From contig NZ_KZ614149.1 in NCBI RefSeq assembly GCF_002886255.1, forward strand, positions 4,089,272 through 4,153,271: a DNA stretch of 64,000 nt. Direction: 5' to 3'. Source of the DNA: Alteribacillus bidgolensis. GTDB taxonomy: Bacteria; Bacillota; Bacilli; Bacillales; Marinococcaceae. The position numbers and the translations under genes are program-made. Shown here one piece after another: positions 1 to 7,528 of the stretch; the stretch's first letter is position 1, and each line of letters starts with the position of its first letter. Below the pieces are notes generated by a model. It ran no database searches and was not told where the DNA came from. It saw nothing but the letters and a program-made list of their open reading frames with translations.

Positions 1-470
1 TTGTGGAAAGAATTCCAAGAAAAGGAGCTGTCGTAAGAGGATATACGGAATCGGAGATTTATGACCTGTTAGAAATAAGAATTAACTTAGAATCTTTGGC
101 AATGAAAAGAATTATCGAAAACGGTATAGACCAAAACGAACTTGCCGAGATGAAAAAAATTCTTACTCAGATGAAAAATATAAATGATAAAGAGCATTAC
201 ACGCAATTAAATCATTCGTTTCATATGTGTTTGCTTAGGATGAGTGAAAGCGATATCATTAAAAATACTTATGCCCGTTTGGAACATCCGCTGCTTACGG
301 TGCAAAACCTTTCGTTTTCTATGGAGGGAAATATTGAAAAATCCATTCAAGAACATGAAAAACTGATTGAATGGTTGGAAAAGAATAAGTTAGAAAAAGC
401 AGCAAGTTTATTAAATACACACAATCAATATGTCATAGAAAGTATTAAAAAAAGGTTGTTAGAGAAGTAG
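1..470 (+). CDS. GntR-family regulator, C-terminal FCD domain (5' partial)
   Basis: The reading frame is open from the window edge, so the N-terminal winged helix is missing and only the end of it (VERIPRKGAVV, the usual wing) is visible. The rest is an all-helical FCD effector domain of the FadR subfamily: an EIYDLLEIR helix, LNHSFH with a likely metal-binding His, and EHEKLIEWL with a second His near the end. FadR-type regulators bind small carboxylates. It lies about 90 bp upstream of the malonate decarboxylase operon on the same strand with a palindrome between, so a malonate-responsive repressor is likely. Other malonate operons use LysR (MdcR) or GntR (MdcY) regulators. The family call is firm; the ligand is inferred. 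Confidence 0.85.
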   Translation, partial: VERIPRKGAVVRGYTESEIYDLLEIRINLESLAMKRIIENGIDQNELAEMKKILTQMKNINDKEHYTQLNHSFHMCLLRMSESDIIKNTYARLEHPLLTVQNLSFSMEGNIEKSIQEHEKLIEWLEKNKLEKAASLLNTHNQYVIESIKKRLLEK

Positions 471-494
471 TAATGGGGACTGTAGCCCCCATTA
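471..494. terminator. Hairpin between GntR gene and mdc operon
   Basis: TAATGGGG and CCCCATTA form a perfect 8-bp stem with an 8-nt loop directly after the GntR stop codon. No clear T-run follows, so this is a weak terminator or attenuating hairpin. Confidence 0.45.
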
Positions 495-511
495 CATTAA
501 ATAAATATTTG

Positions 512-524
512 GTCGACTATCGAC
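512..524. promoter_or_regulatory. Candidate GntR operator in front of mdcH
   Basis: GTCGA-CTA-TCGAC is a perfect inverted repeat with a 3-bp centre, about 35 bp upstream of the mdcH start. Size and symmetry fit the operators of FadR-subfamily GntR proteins, and the adjacent gene encodes one. Binding is inferred. Confidence 0.5.
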
Positions 525-560
525 TAAAATAACCATTATATTAAGGGAGGTGAGTGTTTT

Positions 561-1487
561 GTGAGTATTGCCTTTTTATGTCCAGGCCAGGGATCCCAGC
601 AGCCTGGTATGCTTCATCAGCTACCTAATCATCCGCAGGTCCAAAAAACAATGAACGATGCGGAAGATCTTCTAAAAAAAGATGTGTTTTCGTTAGATAC
701 TGAAAAAGAATTTCAGTCAACAGCAGCCGTTCAGATCTCGCTTTTTCTTTGGAGCATCGCAATGTATCGAGTGTTTCAAGCTGAAGGAGTCAAGCCCGAT
801 ATGGCTGCAGGTCATTCTGTTGGTGCTTTCAGTGCAGCGGTTATTGCCGAATCGTTATCCTTTAAAGAAGCTTTAGAGCTTGTAAGAAACAGGGGGAAGT
901 GGATGGAGGAGGCACATCCATCTGGCTATGGAATGGGTGTCGTTACAGGGCTTTCTTACAATCAAATAAAAAGGCTGTTGAAAAAGCAAGATCCCAACAA
1001 AACAGTTTATTTAGCTAACCTTAATGCCGATGATCAATTTACGATATCAGGCTCTGAAAAAGCACTGGACGACTTTTTGAAATCAGCTTCAAATGAGGGA
1101 GCAAGAAAAGCAGAACTGCTGGATGTTACGGTTCCATCTCATTGTAAGTTAATGAGGGCTGTGACAGAAAAAATGAGACAATATCTAAATGAAATATCTT
1201 TTCTTCCGCCAAAAATTCCTTATGCAGGCAATGCAAAAGCAAGAGCTTTTTTCGATGCAGAAAGTATAAAAGAGGACCTTGCTGAAAGTATATCCAAACC
1301 TGTTTACTGGAATGAAACTGTTCATCTCTATTATGAAAGAGGAGCGCGGCTGTTTGTTGAACTTTCTCCGCAAGCCGTTCTTTCTGACTTGGTAAATAAG
1401 ACATTTTCCGAGGCCCGCGCTATATCAGTAAGCAATGGTTTAGAAAACTGTCTTTTGCTAATGGAGAGATATAACTGGAAGTCATAA
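561..1487 (+). CDS. mdcH: Malonate decarboxylase malonyl-CoA acyltransferase subunit (MdcH)
   Basis: This 308-residue acyltransferase-fold protein resembles FabD. It shows GQGSQQPG near residue 9, the nucleophile elbow GHSVG with Ser86, and a downstream PSH with candidate catalytic His194. In the malonate decarboxylase system MdcH loads malonyl from malonyl-CoA onto the prosthetic-group thiol of the MdcC carrier, which activates the enzyme. The GTG start follows GGGAGGTGAG closely. It is the first gene of the operon here, whereas in Klebsiella and Pseudomonas mdcH comes at or near the end. Cytosolic. The neighbouring mdcA-B-C-DE-G genes support MdcH rather than FabD. Confidence 0.9.
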   Translation: MSIAFLCPGQGSQQPGMLHQLPNHPQVQKTMNDAEDLLKKDVFSLDTEKEFQSTAAVQISLFLWSIAMYRVFQAEGVKPDMAAGHSVGAFSAAVIAESLSFKEALELVRNRGKWMEEAHPSGYGMGVVTGLSYNQIKRLLKKQDPNKTVYLANLNADDQFTISGSEKALDDFLKSASNEGARKAELLDVTVPSHCKLMRAVTEKMRQYLNEISFLPPKIPYAGNAKARAFFDAESIKEDLAESISKPVYWNETVHLYYERGARLFVELSPQAVLSDLVNKTFSEARAISVSNGLENCLLLMERYNWKS

Positions 1488-1518
1488 AGAGTAGAAACAT
1501 GAAAGGGGAGGTATATTT

Positions 1519-3180
1519 ATGAATCCTATACAGGTACAAAAAGAGAAAACTCGTTCTTGGACTACTAGAAGAGATGCAAAGCGTGAAAGAAAAGATGGGC
1601 TTTCAGGCATAACAGATGGAAAAGTAATTCCGACCGAAAACATTGTAGATGTGCTCGAAACCTTAATTAAACCGGGTGATAGGGTAGTGTTGGAGGGGGA
1701 CAATCAGAAGCAGGCGTCCTTTTTATCACAAGCTCTTTCTAGGGTTAATCCAGAAAAAATCAAACGTTTACACATGATAATGTCGAGTGTCTCGCGACCG
1801 GAGCATTTAGATCTTTTCGAGAAGAACATAGCAGAAAGGGTAGATTTTGCATTCTCTGGTCCGCAAAGCCTTCGTGTAGCTCAGATGCTGGAAGATGAAA
1901 AACTGATCATCGGCGGTATTCATACTTATATTGAACTCTACGGAAGATTGTTTATTGATCTCATTCCTAAAGTGGCACTTGTAGCAGCGGATAAAGCAGA
2001 CAGTCAAGGCAATCTATATACAGGGGCTAATACGGAGGAAACCCCAACGCTTGTAGAAGCAGCTGCTTTTAGAGACGGTATCGTCATTGCTCAAGTTAAT
2101 GAAATAACAGAAGAATTACCACGAGTAGATATTCCGGGATCTTGGGTGGATTATATTGTAGAAGCAGATAAGCCATATCAATTGGAGCCTTTATTTACAA
2201 GAGATCCCCGTCATATTTCAGAGATTCAAATATTAATGGCAATGATGACAATTAGAGGGGTGTATGAAAAACATAAAGTTCAGTCTTTAAACCATGGGAT
2301 TGGCTTTAATACGGCAGCTATTGAACTATTACTCCCTACCTTTGCTGAAAAACTAGGATTAAAAGGTGAGATATGCAAGCATTGGGCCCTTAATCCTCAT
2401 CCGTCCTTAATTCCTGCCATTGAAAGCGGCTGGATTGAAAGCATTCACTGCTTTGGTGGAGAAGTCGGAATGGAAAAATATATTGAAGCAAGGCCTGATG
2501 TCTTTTTCACAGGTCCTGATGGAAGTCTTCGTTCGAATCGTACATTGTCCCAGCTAGCCGGTCAATATGCTGTTGATCTCTTTGTTGGTTCTACGCTTCA
2601 GATGGACCGCGACGGCAATTCATCCACTGTCACTTCCGGCAGATTAGCAGGGTTTGGCGGAGCCCCTAACATGGGACATGATCCAGGCGGAAGACGCCAC
2701 TCTACACCTGCATGGCTAAACATGATAAATTCCGATGAGCCGCTAGCAAGAGGAAAGAAATTAGTTGTTCAAATGGTAGAAACATTCCAATCCGGCAATC
2801 AGCCTGTATTTGTTGAATCTCTTGACGCGGTTGAAGTTGGAAAAGAAGCTAAATTAGATACTGCCCCTGTCATGATTTATGGATCGGATGTGACTCATTT
2901 AGTAACCGAAGAAGGAATTGCTTATCTTTATAAAACAGACAGTATGGAAGAAAAACGGGCAGCGATTGCTTCTGTAGCAGGGGTAACACCTATTGGATTG
3001 GAACGGAATGCCAAACGGGCAGAACAGCTTAGAAGAGATGGGATTATTGCTTTGCCCGAAGATTTAAAGATACGTAGAACAGACGCTAAGCGTTCGTTAT
3101 TGGCAGCAAAAAGTGTTGAAGAGTTAGTAGACTGGTCCGGCGGATTATATGAGCCCCCGGCGAAATTTAGAAGTTGGTAG
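1519..3180 (+). CDS. mdcA: Malonate decarboxylase alpha subunit, acetyl-S-ACP:malonate ACP transferase (MdcA)
   Basis: The 553-residue protein matches MdcA in full length. Recognisable blocks are RVVLEGDNQKQASFL near the N-terminus, IGFNTAAIELLLPT, GRLAGFGGAPNMGHDPGGRR, and a C-terminal LYEPPAKFRSW. MdcA exchanges acetyl for malonyl on the carrier protein MdcC, forming malonyl-S-ACP and releasing acetate. It is related to the citrate lyase and CoA-transferase alpha subunits. The start follows GGGGAGG, and mdcB begins 12 bp after its stop, so translation is probably coupled. Cytosolic. Confidence 0.95.
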   Translation: MNPIQVQKEKTRSWTTRRDAKRERKDGLSGITDGKVIPTENIVDVLETLIKPGDRVVLEGDNQKQASFLSQALSRVNPEKIKRLHMIMSSVSRPEHLDLFEKNIAERVDFAFSGPQSLRVAQMLEDEKLIIGGIHTYIELYGRLFIDLIPKVALVAADKADSQGNLYTGANTEETPTLVEAAAFRDGIVIAQVNEITEELPRVDIPGSWVDYIVEADKPYQLEPLFTRDPRHISEIQILMAMMTIRGVYEKHKVQSLNHGIGFNTAAIELLLPTFAEKLGLKGEICKHWALNPHPSLIPAIESGWIESIHCFGGEVGMEKYIEARPDVFFTGPDGSLRSNRTLSQLAGQYAVDLFVGSTLQMDRDGNSSTVTSGRLAGFGGAPNMGHDPGGRRHSTPAWLNMINSDEPLARGKKLVVQMVETFQSGNQPVFVESLDAVEVGKEAKLDTAPVMIYGSDVTHLVTEEGIAYLYKTDSMEEKRAAIASVAGVTPIGLERNAKRAEQLRRDGIIALPEDLKIRRTDAKRSLLAAKSVEELVDWSGGLYEPPAKFRSW

Positions 3181-3192
3181 GAGGGAAGTTCA

Positions 3193-4074
3193 TTGAAGTG
3201 GGAAGAAGTATCAGCCTGCAGCGAGGAATTAGCAGAAACAGCTGCTGTTTCTTTAATAGAAGAAGCAGCATTAACCCCAAAACCAGGGCTTGTAGATAAA
3301 AATAACACCGGGGCTCATACCGACCTTGATTATAACCTCATGGCATTATCTGCTGTATCCTTAAAATCTACCTTTAAAGACATAGCTAAAATGTCTTTTA
3401 ACCAGCCTATTGATCAGTCCTTAAGGGAAAAAATTGCTGTAATTGGGCGACACGGAGAAAAAGCAATGCTTCAAGCAACAGGAGGAGTCAACACGCATAA
3501 AGGAGCAATTTGGGCGCTTGGATTACTTACTGCAGCAGCAGCTTCACTAAATAAAAGTTCAATGAGCGCAGAAGACATTGCTCTTACGGCAGGGGAACTT
3601 GCTCAATTTCAAGACAGAAAAGCTTCTTATCAAGAAACCAACGGCTCAAGGGTAAAACAATATTACGGCACATGCGGGGCAAAAGAAGAAGCACAGCAGG
3701 GATTTCCGCATGTAACTTTGCTCGCTCTCCCCGTTTTGTATGAAAGAAGGAGAAAACAAATCCATGAAGATGAGGCAAGGCTTGATGCTCTTCTTTCTGT
3801 TATGTCTTCGCTCGATGATAGCTGTCTTCTTCACCGCGGAGGAAAAGTCGCCTTACGAACAGCAAAAAGAAAATCTCTTTCTATTTTAAAAGCAGGAGGG
3901 GTATCTACCTTTGAAGGTTATATTATGCTTCAAGAACTTGATACAGAGTTAATAAAGAAAAATGCTTCACCTGGAGGAAGCGCTGATATGTTAGCAGCCG
4001 CTTTATTTTTGGATCATCTAATTACATCACCGCTTCATTTGTCTAACGTTGTGAAAAAAGAAATGACCATTTAA
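3193..4074 (+). CDS. mdcB: Triphosphoribosyl-dephospho-CoA synthase (MdcB)
   Basis: MdcB makes 2'-(5''-triphosphoribosyl)-3'-dephospho-CoA, precursor of the MdcC prosthetic group, from ATP and dephospho-CoA. The 293-residue protein has the CitG/MdcB hallmarks: an early EAALTPKPGLVD, TGGVNTHKGAIWALGLL in the middle, LDDSCLLHRGG, and a C-terminal NASPGGSADMLA. The TTG start lies 6-10 bp after GGAGGGAAG. It is followed at 16 bp by mdcC, its indirect client. Cytosolic. Confidence 0.93.
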   Translation: MKWEEVSACSEELAETAAVSLIEEAALTPKPGLVDKNNTGAHTDLDYNLMALSAVSLKSTFKDIAKMSFNQPIDQSLREKIAVIGRHGEKAMLQATGGVNTHKGAIWALGLLTAAAASLNKSSMSAEDIALTAGELAQFQDRKASYQETNGSRVKQYYGTCGAKEEAQQGFPHVTLLALPVLYERRRKQIHEDEARLDALLSVMSSLDDSCLLHRGGKVALRTAKRKSLSILKAGGVSTFEGYIMLQELDTELIKKNASPGGSADMLAAALFLDHLITSPLHLSNVVKKEMTI

Positions 4075-4090
4075 AGGGGGAGACTATAAC

Positions 4091-4396
4091 GTGGACACTT
4101 TAACGTTTGAATTTAAAACAACCGAACCCATTCAAAACAGGGCTCATGTAGGAGTTGTCGGTTCAGGGGATTTAGAGATACTAATGGAGCCTGTAAACGA
4201 ACCTTATACTAAGGTAGAAATCAGAACAAATATCCAAGGATTTGAAAAAATGTGGAGACTAGTGCTAGAACGATTTATACAGGAGAATGATATTTCAGCA
4301 TTTATAAAGGTGAATGATTTCGGAGCTACGCCAGGTGTAGTCCGGCTTCGACTAGAACAAGCATTGGAGGTGAGTCAGAGTGAAGTTAAACATTAA
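4091..4396 (+). CDS. mdcC: Malonate decarboxylase acyl carrier protein, delta subunit (MdcC)
   Basis: This small 101-residue carrier holds the 2'-(5''-phosphoribosyl)-3'-dephospho-CoA prosthetic group as a phosphodiester on a serine. The sequence VGSGDLE places Ser25 at the position known to be modified in the Klebsiella protein. The conserved FGATPGVVRLRLEQAL stretch lies near the C-terminus. The GTG start follows AAGGGGGAG. The 3' end overlaps the next gene by 17 bp, showing tight coupling within the complex. Cytosolic. Confidence 0.93.
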   Translation: MDTLTFEFKTTEPIQNRAHVGVVGSGDLEILMEPVNEPYTKVEIRTNIQGFEKMWRLVLERFIQENDISAFIKVNDFGATPGVVRLRLEQALEVSQSEVKH

Positions 4397-6062
4397 AGAG
4401 AGTTTGGCTGAATTAAATGCTCGTGAGCGCGTGAAAGCGTTAGTCGACAAAGGCAGTTTCCATGAATTTCTCGGTCCATTTGACGGAAAAGAATCCCCGC
4501 ATTTGGCCGCACAGGGAGTAGTACCGCAAAGTGATGATGGAGTGGTAGCAGGTAAAGGAACAATAGATGGGCTCTCGTGTGTAATGATAGCGATGGAAGG
4601 GGATTTTCAAGGCGGAGGTATAGGAGAAGTGGCAGGTTCTAAAATAGCTGCTGCCCTTGAACTTGCTCTAAAAGATAATAAAAACGGAACACCTACACAC
4701 GCGGTTATTATTTTTGATACAGGAGGAGTCCGCCTCCAAGAAGCAAACTATGGACTGCTAACGATAGCTGAGATCCATGCTGCGATCACAGCTCTTAGAG
4801 AATACAGCCCTGTAATCGGTGTAATTCCTGGTAAAATCGGTGCTTTTGGAGGCATGGCTATTAGTGCTGGCTTGTGCAGTACATTAATTATGACAAAGGA
4901 AGGCAGACTTTGTCTTAATGGTCCGGAAGTTATTGAACAAGAAGCTGGGATAGCAGAATTTGATTCCAAGGATCGTTTACTGGTTTGGCGGACAATTGGC
5001 GGCATGCAGCGTACCACGACAGGATTTGCAGACGTTTTAACAGAGGATGAGGCAACGATCATTAAGGAACATATAAGTGATGTATTTTCTAAAAAACAGA
5101 TAGACGTTCCAAGAAGTGCTAACGTAGAAAAATTTCTTTCCATAGTAAATACAATCGACCCGTCCTTTAAATATACTCCAGAAGGTTTTCAACATGTTGC
5201 AGCAGAAACAAAAAATAAGTGTAATAATCACAAAGTAGGTCAGCAAGGCACGAAGAAAAGCAGAGGAGAAATTTGGTTTGAAGCCTTTACAGGAAAATCG
5301 GCAATAGATATGCATGAAGTTCCGTCCGTGCTGTGCGGAGAAGGCACCATTAATAACGAGAAAGCAAGCTTTTTATCTGTTGTACCTGATGAAGAAGGAA
5401 GGTTTCCAAGAGCTAGAAATGGAGAAGTGGGACTAGAACAAGGCTGGATGCTGGCAAAGTATGTGCGTGAAATTATGGAAGAAGATAAAGGCAGTGACAA
5501 GAGGCCGATTGTAGCAATTGTTGATGTTCCAAGCCAGGCATACGGATATAATGAAGAATTGGCTGGCATTTATCTTTCCTGTGCCGCAGCTGTAGACGCA
5601 TACGCTGCAGCTAGAAGGGCGGGTCATCCTGTTATCGCACTGATTGTTGGAAAGGCTATTTCCGGTGCATTTTTGTCTCATGGCCTTCAAGCGAATCGGA
5701 TTCTCGCACTTGATGATGAAAATGTTCAGGTGCAAGTAATGTCCAAACAGTCGGCTGCCAGAATTACCTTGCGTACGATAGAGCAGGTCGAAGAAGCAGC
5801 CAAAAAAGTACCAGCAACAGCTTACGATGTGCGCTCCTTTGCAGCTCTTGGTGGATTACAAGAGCTGATTCAAGACATTGAACCGGAACAGCCAGAAAAA
5901 GAAGACGTTGCATCCGTAGAAAAAACACTGAGAAAAACAGTAAATGATATTAAAAAAAGCAATGCCGGTTTAGAGCATAGATTAAACACACCTGAAGCGC
6001 TGTCTGGAGGAAGAAAAGCATCCATTGAAGTAAGAAAATTAATGGAGGAACAATGGAAATAA
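4380..6062 (+). CDS. mdcDE: Fused malonate decarboxylase beta and gamma subunits (MdcD-MdcE)
   Basis: One uninterrupted 560-residue frame carries both carboxyltransferase-type subunits that decarboxylate malonyl-S-ACP. Residues 1 to about 280 match MdcD: an ARERV start, FDTGGVRLQEAN, GKIGAFGGMAISAGLCS, NGPEVIEQEAG and MQRTTTGFADVL. Residues from about 300 match MdcE: RGEIWFEAF, VVPDEEGRFPRARNGEVGL, VDVPSQAYGYNEEL, GKAISGAFLSHGLQANR and PATAYDVRSFAALGGL. A lysine-rich linker joins them. In Klebsiella and Pseudomonas these are two proteins. The GTG start lies within mdcC, and the end overlaps mdcG by 10 bp. No stop or shift is seen at the join, so the fusion looks genuine. Confidence 0.93.
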   Translation: MKLNIKESLAELNARERVKALVDKGSFHEFLGPFDGKESPHLAAQGVVPQSDDGVVAGKGTIDGLSCVMIAMEGDFQGGGIGEVAGSKIAAALELALKDNKNGTPTHAVIIFDTGGVRLQEANYGLLTIAEIHAAITALREYSPVIGVIPGKIGAFGGMAISAGLCSTLIMTKEGRLCLNGPEVIEQEAGIAEFDSKDRLLVWRTIGGMQRTTTGFADVLTEDEATIIKEHISDVFSKKQIDVPRSANVEKFLSIVNTIDPSFKYTPEGFQHVAAETKNKCNNHKVGQQGTKKSRGEIWFEAFTGKSAIDMHEVPSVLCGEGTINNEKASFLSVVPDEEGRFPRARNGEVGLEQGWMLAKYVREIMEEDKGSDKRPIVAIVDVPSQAYGYNEELAGIYLSCAAAVDAYAAARRAGHPVIALIVGKAISGAFLSHGLQANRILALDDENVQVQVMSKQSAARITLRTIEQVEEAAKKVPATAYDVRSFAALGGLQELIQDIEPEQPEKEDVASVEKTLRKTVNDIKKSNAGLEHRLNTPEALSGGRKASIEVRKLMEEQWK

Positions 6063-6679
6063 AACCTCATGATTTATTACAGTTCACTACTAAAAATGAT
6101 TTGCGAATGGAAGAGAATCCTCCTGAATGGGCCATTGATGCCATTGGACATATGCCGTATGTTGTAGTCAGACGAGCGCCTATCGTTCATAACCACATCC
6201 CCGTTGGAATAAGAGGAAAAGAACGGGGACATAGGTTAGCAGCAGAAATTCCCCTTGAAAAAATAAAAGCACGCTGCTCACCAGAATTTATTGTAGAAAA
6301 TCGTTTGTGGAAGCATTTAAAAAAGGAAAGACGTCTTTTGCCAGTGTTAAACGCCCTAAACTCTATTCAGGATGTCTTTCAATCTTATCAATTAAAGTGG
6401 GGAATAACGGGCAGCGCGGGATATGAGCTTGTAACAGAGGTACCAGCTGTGTCTCCATCAAGTGATTTAGACATTATTATTCGTACGGATGGAATAACTG
6501 AGAAAACGGCTCGTGATTTATATAAAGATCTTAATTATTTTACCTTTCGAATAGATGTCCACGTAGAGGGGGCATACGGTGCTTTCGCCTTAAGTGAATA
6601 TGTAAATAAAATGGGCAAAATTATGCTTCGAACAAAAAACGGTCCTTTTCTTGCAGCAGATCCTTGGAAAGGCGAATGA
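6053..6679 (+). CDS. mdcG: Malonate decarboxylase holo-ACP synthase (MdcG)
   Basis: MdcG is the phosphoribosyl-dephospho-CoA transferase that attaches the MdcB product to MdcC. The 208-residue protein has the nucleotidyltransferase-like motif GSAGYEL at residues 120-126 and an SDLD acidic pair at 137-140, with a typical N-terminal PHDLL. The ATG overlaps the end of mdcDE, and a strong terminator follows about 80 bp later, so this closes the operon. No malonate transporter (MdcF or MdcLM) is found downstream; it may lie upstream of the window. Confidence 0.92.
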   Translation: MEIKPHDLLQFTTKNDLRMEENPPEWAIDAIGHMPYVVVRRAPIVHNHIPVGIRGKERGHRLAAEIPLEKIKARCSPEFIVENRLWKHLKKERRLLPVLNALNSIQDVFQSYQLKWGITGSAGYELVTEVPAVSPSSDLDIIIRTDGITEKTARDLYKDLNYFTFRIDVHVEGAYGAFALSEYVNKMGKIMLRTKNGPFLAADPWKGE

Positions 6680-6761
6680 ACATTAAAAAAGGCAGATAAG
6701 ATTTTACCAAAAAGGTACATTGGTGACCTGGGGGGGCCAATGAAATCAACTCTTATACAAT

Positions 6762-6793
6762 AAAAAGACTTGGCGTAAAGCCATGTCTTTTTA
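6762..6793 (+). terminator. Rho-independent terminator of the mdc operon
   Basis: AAAAAGAC...GTCTTTTT arms with an inner TTGGC/GCCAT pairing around a GTAAA loop, ending in a T-rich tail. It lies about 80 bp after mdcG. Confidence 0.8.
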
Positions 6794-6888
6794 TACTTTA
6801 GAAATGTTTAGCTTTGTTAAAGGATCAAGTTTAAGAAAAACGACGACTTCCGCCATTTGGACTTGGCGGTAAGTCGAGTCTTACTAAC
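6784..6888 (+). repeat. Dispersed ~105-bp repeat, copy A
   Basis: The segment from the terminator tail to about 6888 closely resembles 57129-57236. Shared runs include TTGTTAAAGGATCAA and ACTTCCGCCATTTG, and both have a GGCGGTAAG/GCGGTAAG block followed by TTACTAA. Both copies follow directly after a terminator whose tail reads GTCTTTTT. A possible degenerate third copy lies near 49513-49575. Function is unknown; it contains a small CCGCC...GGCGG hairpin. Confidence 0.65.
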
Positions 6889-7018
6889 ACTGATAGGAAA
6901 GTATAAAATTTCAGCATGGATGAATCATCGACGTCGTCAAAATTTTGAGGAATTCAGTATAAGTGCAACTAGGCAATCGCCTTAACCTAAAGGCTTGGCG
7001 CTAGCCAAGTTTTCTTTA

Positions 7019-7210
7019 TTACATATCTTTAGCAAGCCGTATACCGTTGAACTGCCAGCGTTTATCAGGATGAAAGAAATTCCGGTACGATAGGCGGGCG
7101 TGGCCTTCTGGAGTTGCACACGAACCTCCGCGCAGCACCATTTGGCTGCTCAAAAACTTTGCATTGTATTCGCCAAGTGCACCATCGGGCCGAGCACTTT
7201 CTTTTCCGGT
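7019..7210 (-). pseudogene. EgtB (ergothioneine biosynthesis) C-terminal remnant
   Basis: On the minus strand about 63 codons read as the C-terminal tail of an EgtB/SUMF1-type sulfoxide synthase. The motifs GALGEYNAKF, SSQMVLRGGSCATPEGH and LSYRNFFHPDKRWQFNGIR are followed by LAKDM and a stop at 7019-7021. EgtB is a mononuclear iron enzyme that joins hercynine with a thiol in ergothioneine synthesis. Upstream the frame hits a stop at about 7211 and no more EgtB sequence is seen, so the DinB-like N-terminal part is gone. The identification is strong despite the short length because the motif series is specific. Confidence 0.8.
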
Positions 7211-7528
7211 TTAAATAAAATAGTTTGTGCAAACGCGTGCATAAAATTTAACTCTATCTCCCTCACTGGTAACTATTTATTGAATAGATAATAGTCACGT
7301 TCGGCACTTAAATCTATGAATAAATAATAGGTAAATAGCACCGATCTTCTACAATTTTGTAACCATTTGCAAAAAAATGACTATCGTTTTCATTTCTTTA
7401 TTGACAGGGTTTATAGGAAAAAAATCCTTCTTTCAACAGAGCTGCGAAGGAAATTGACTAGTAAAGTTTGTAAAGCTAGAGTTGTAATTGACGAAATTGT
7501 TACAAATTACAAAAAAGGAGAGTGTGGA
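7211..7528 (+). other. Intergenic region upstream of the GH31 gene
   Basis: About 318 bp with no convincing gene. It is AT-rich and must hold the promoter of the downstream glucosidase. A TTTGTAACCATTTGCAAA stretch near 7357 is weakly palindromic. Nothing else is recognised. Confidence 0.4.

Noticed and set aside
1126..1404. Minus-strand open frame of 92 codons inside mdcH
   Set aside because: It overlaps a well-supported gene in antisense, has no ribosome binding site and no recognisable motif.
7100..7291. Plus-strand frame of 63 codons
   Set aside because: It is antisense to the EgtB remnant, which has clear family motifs, and has no ribosome binding site.
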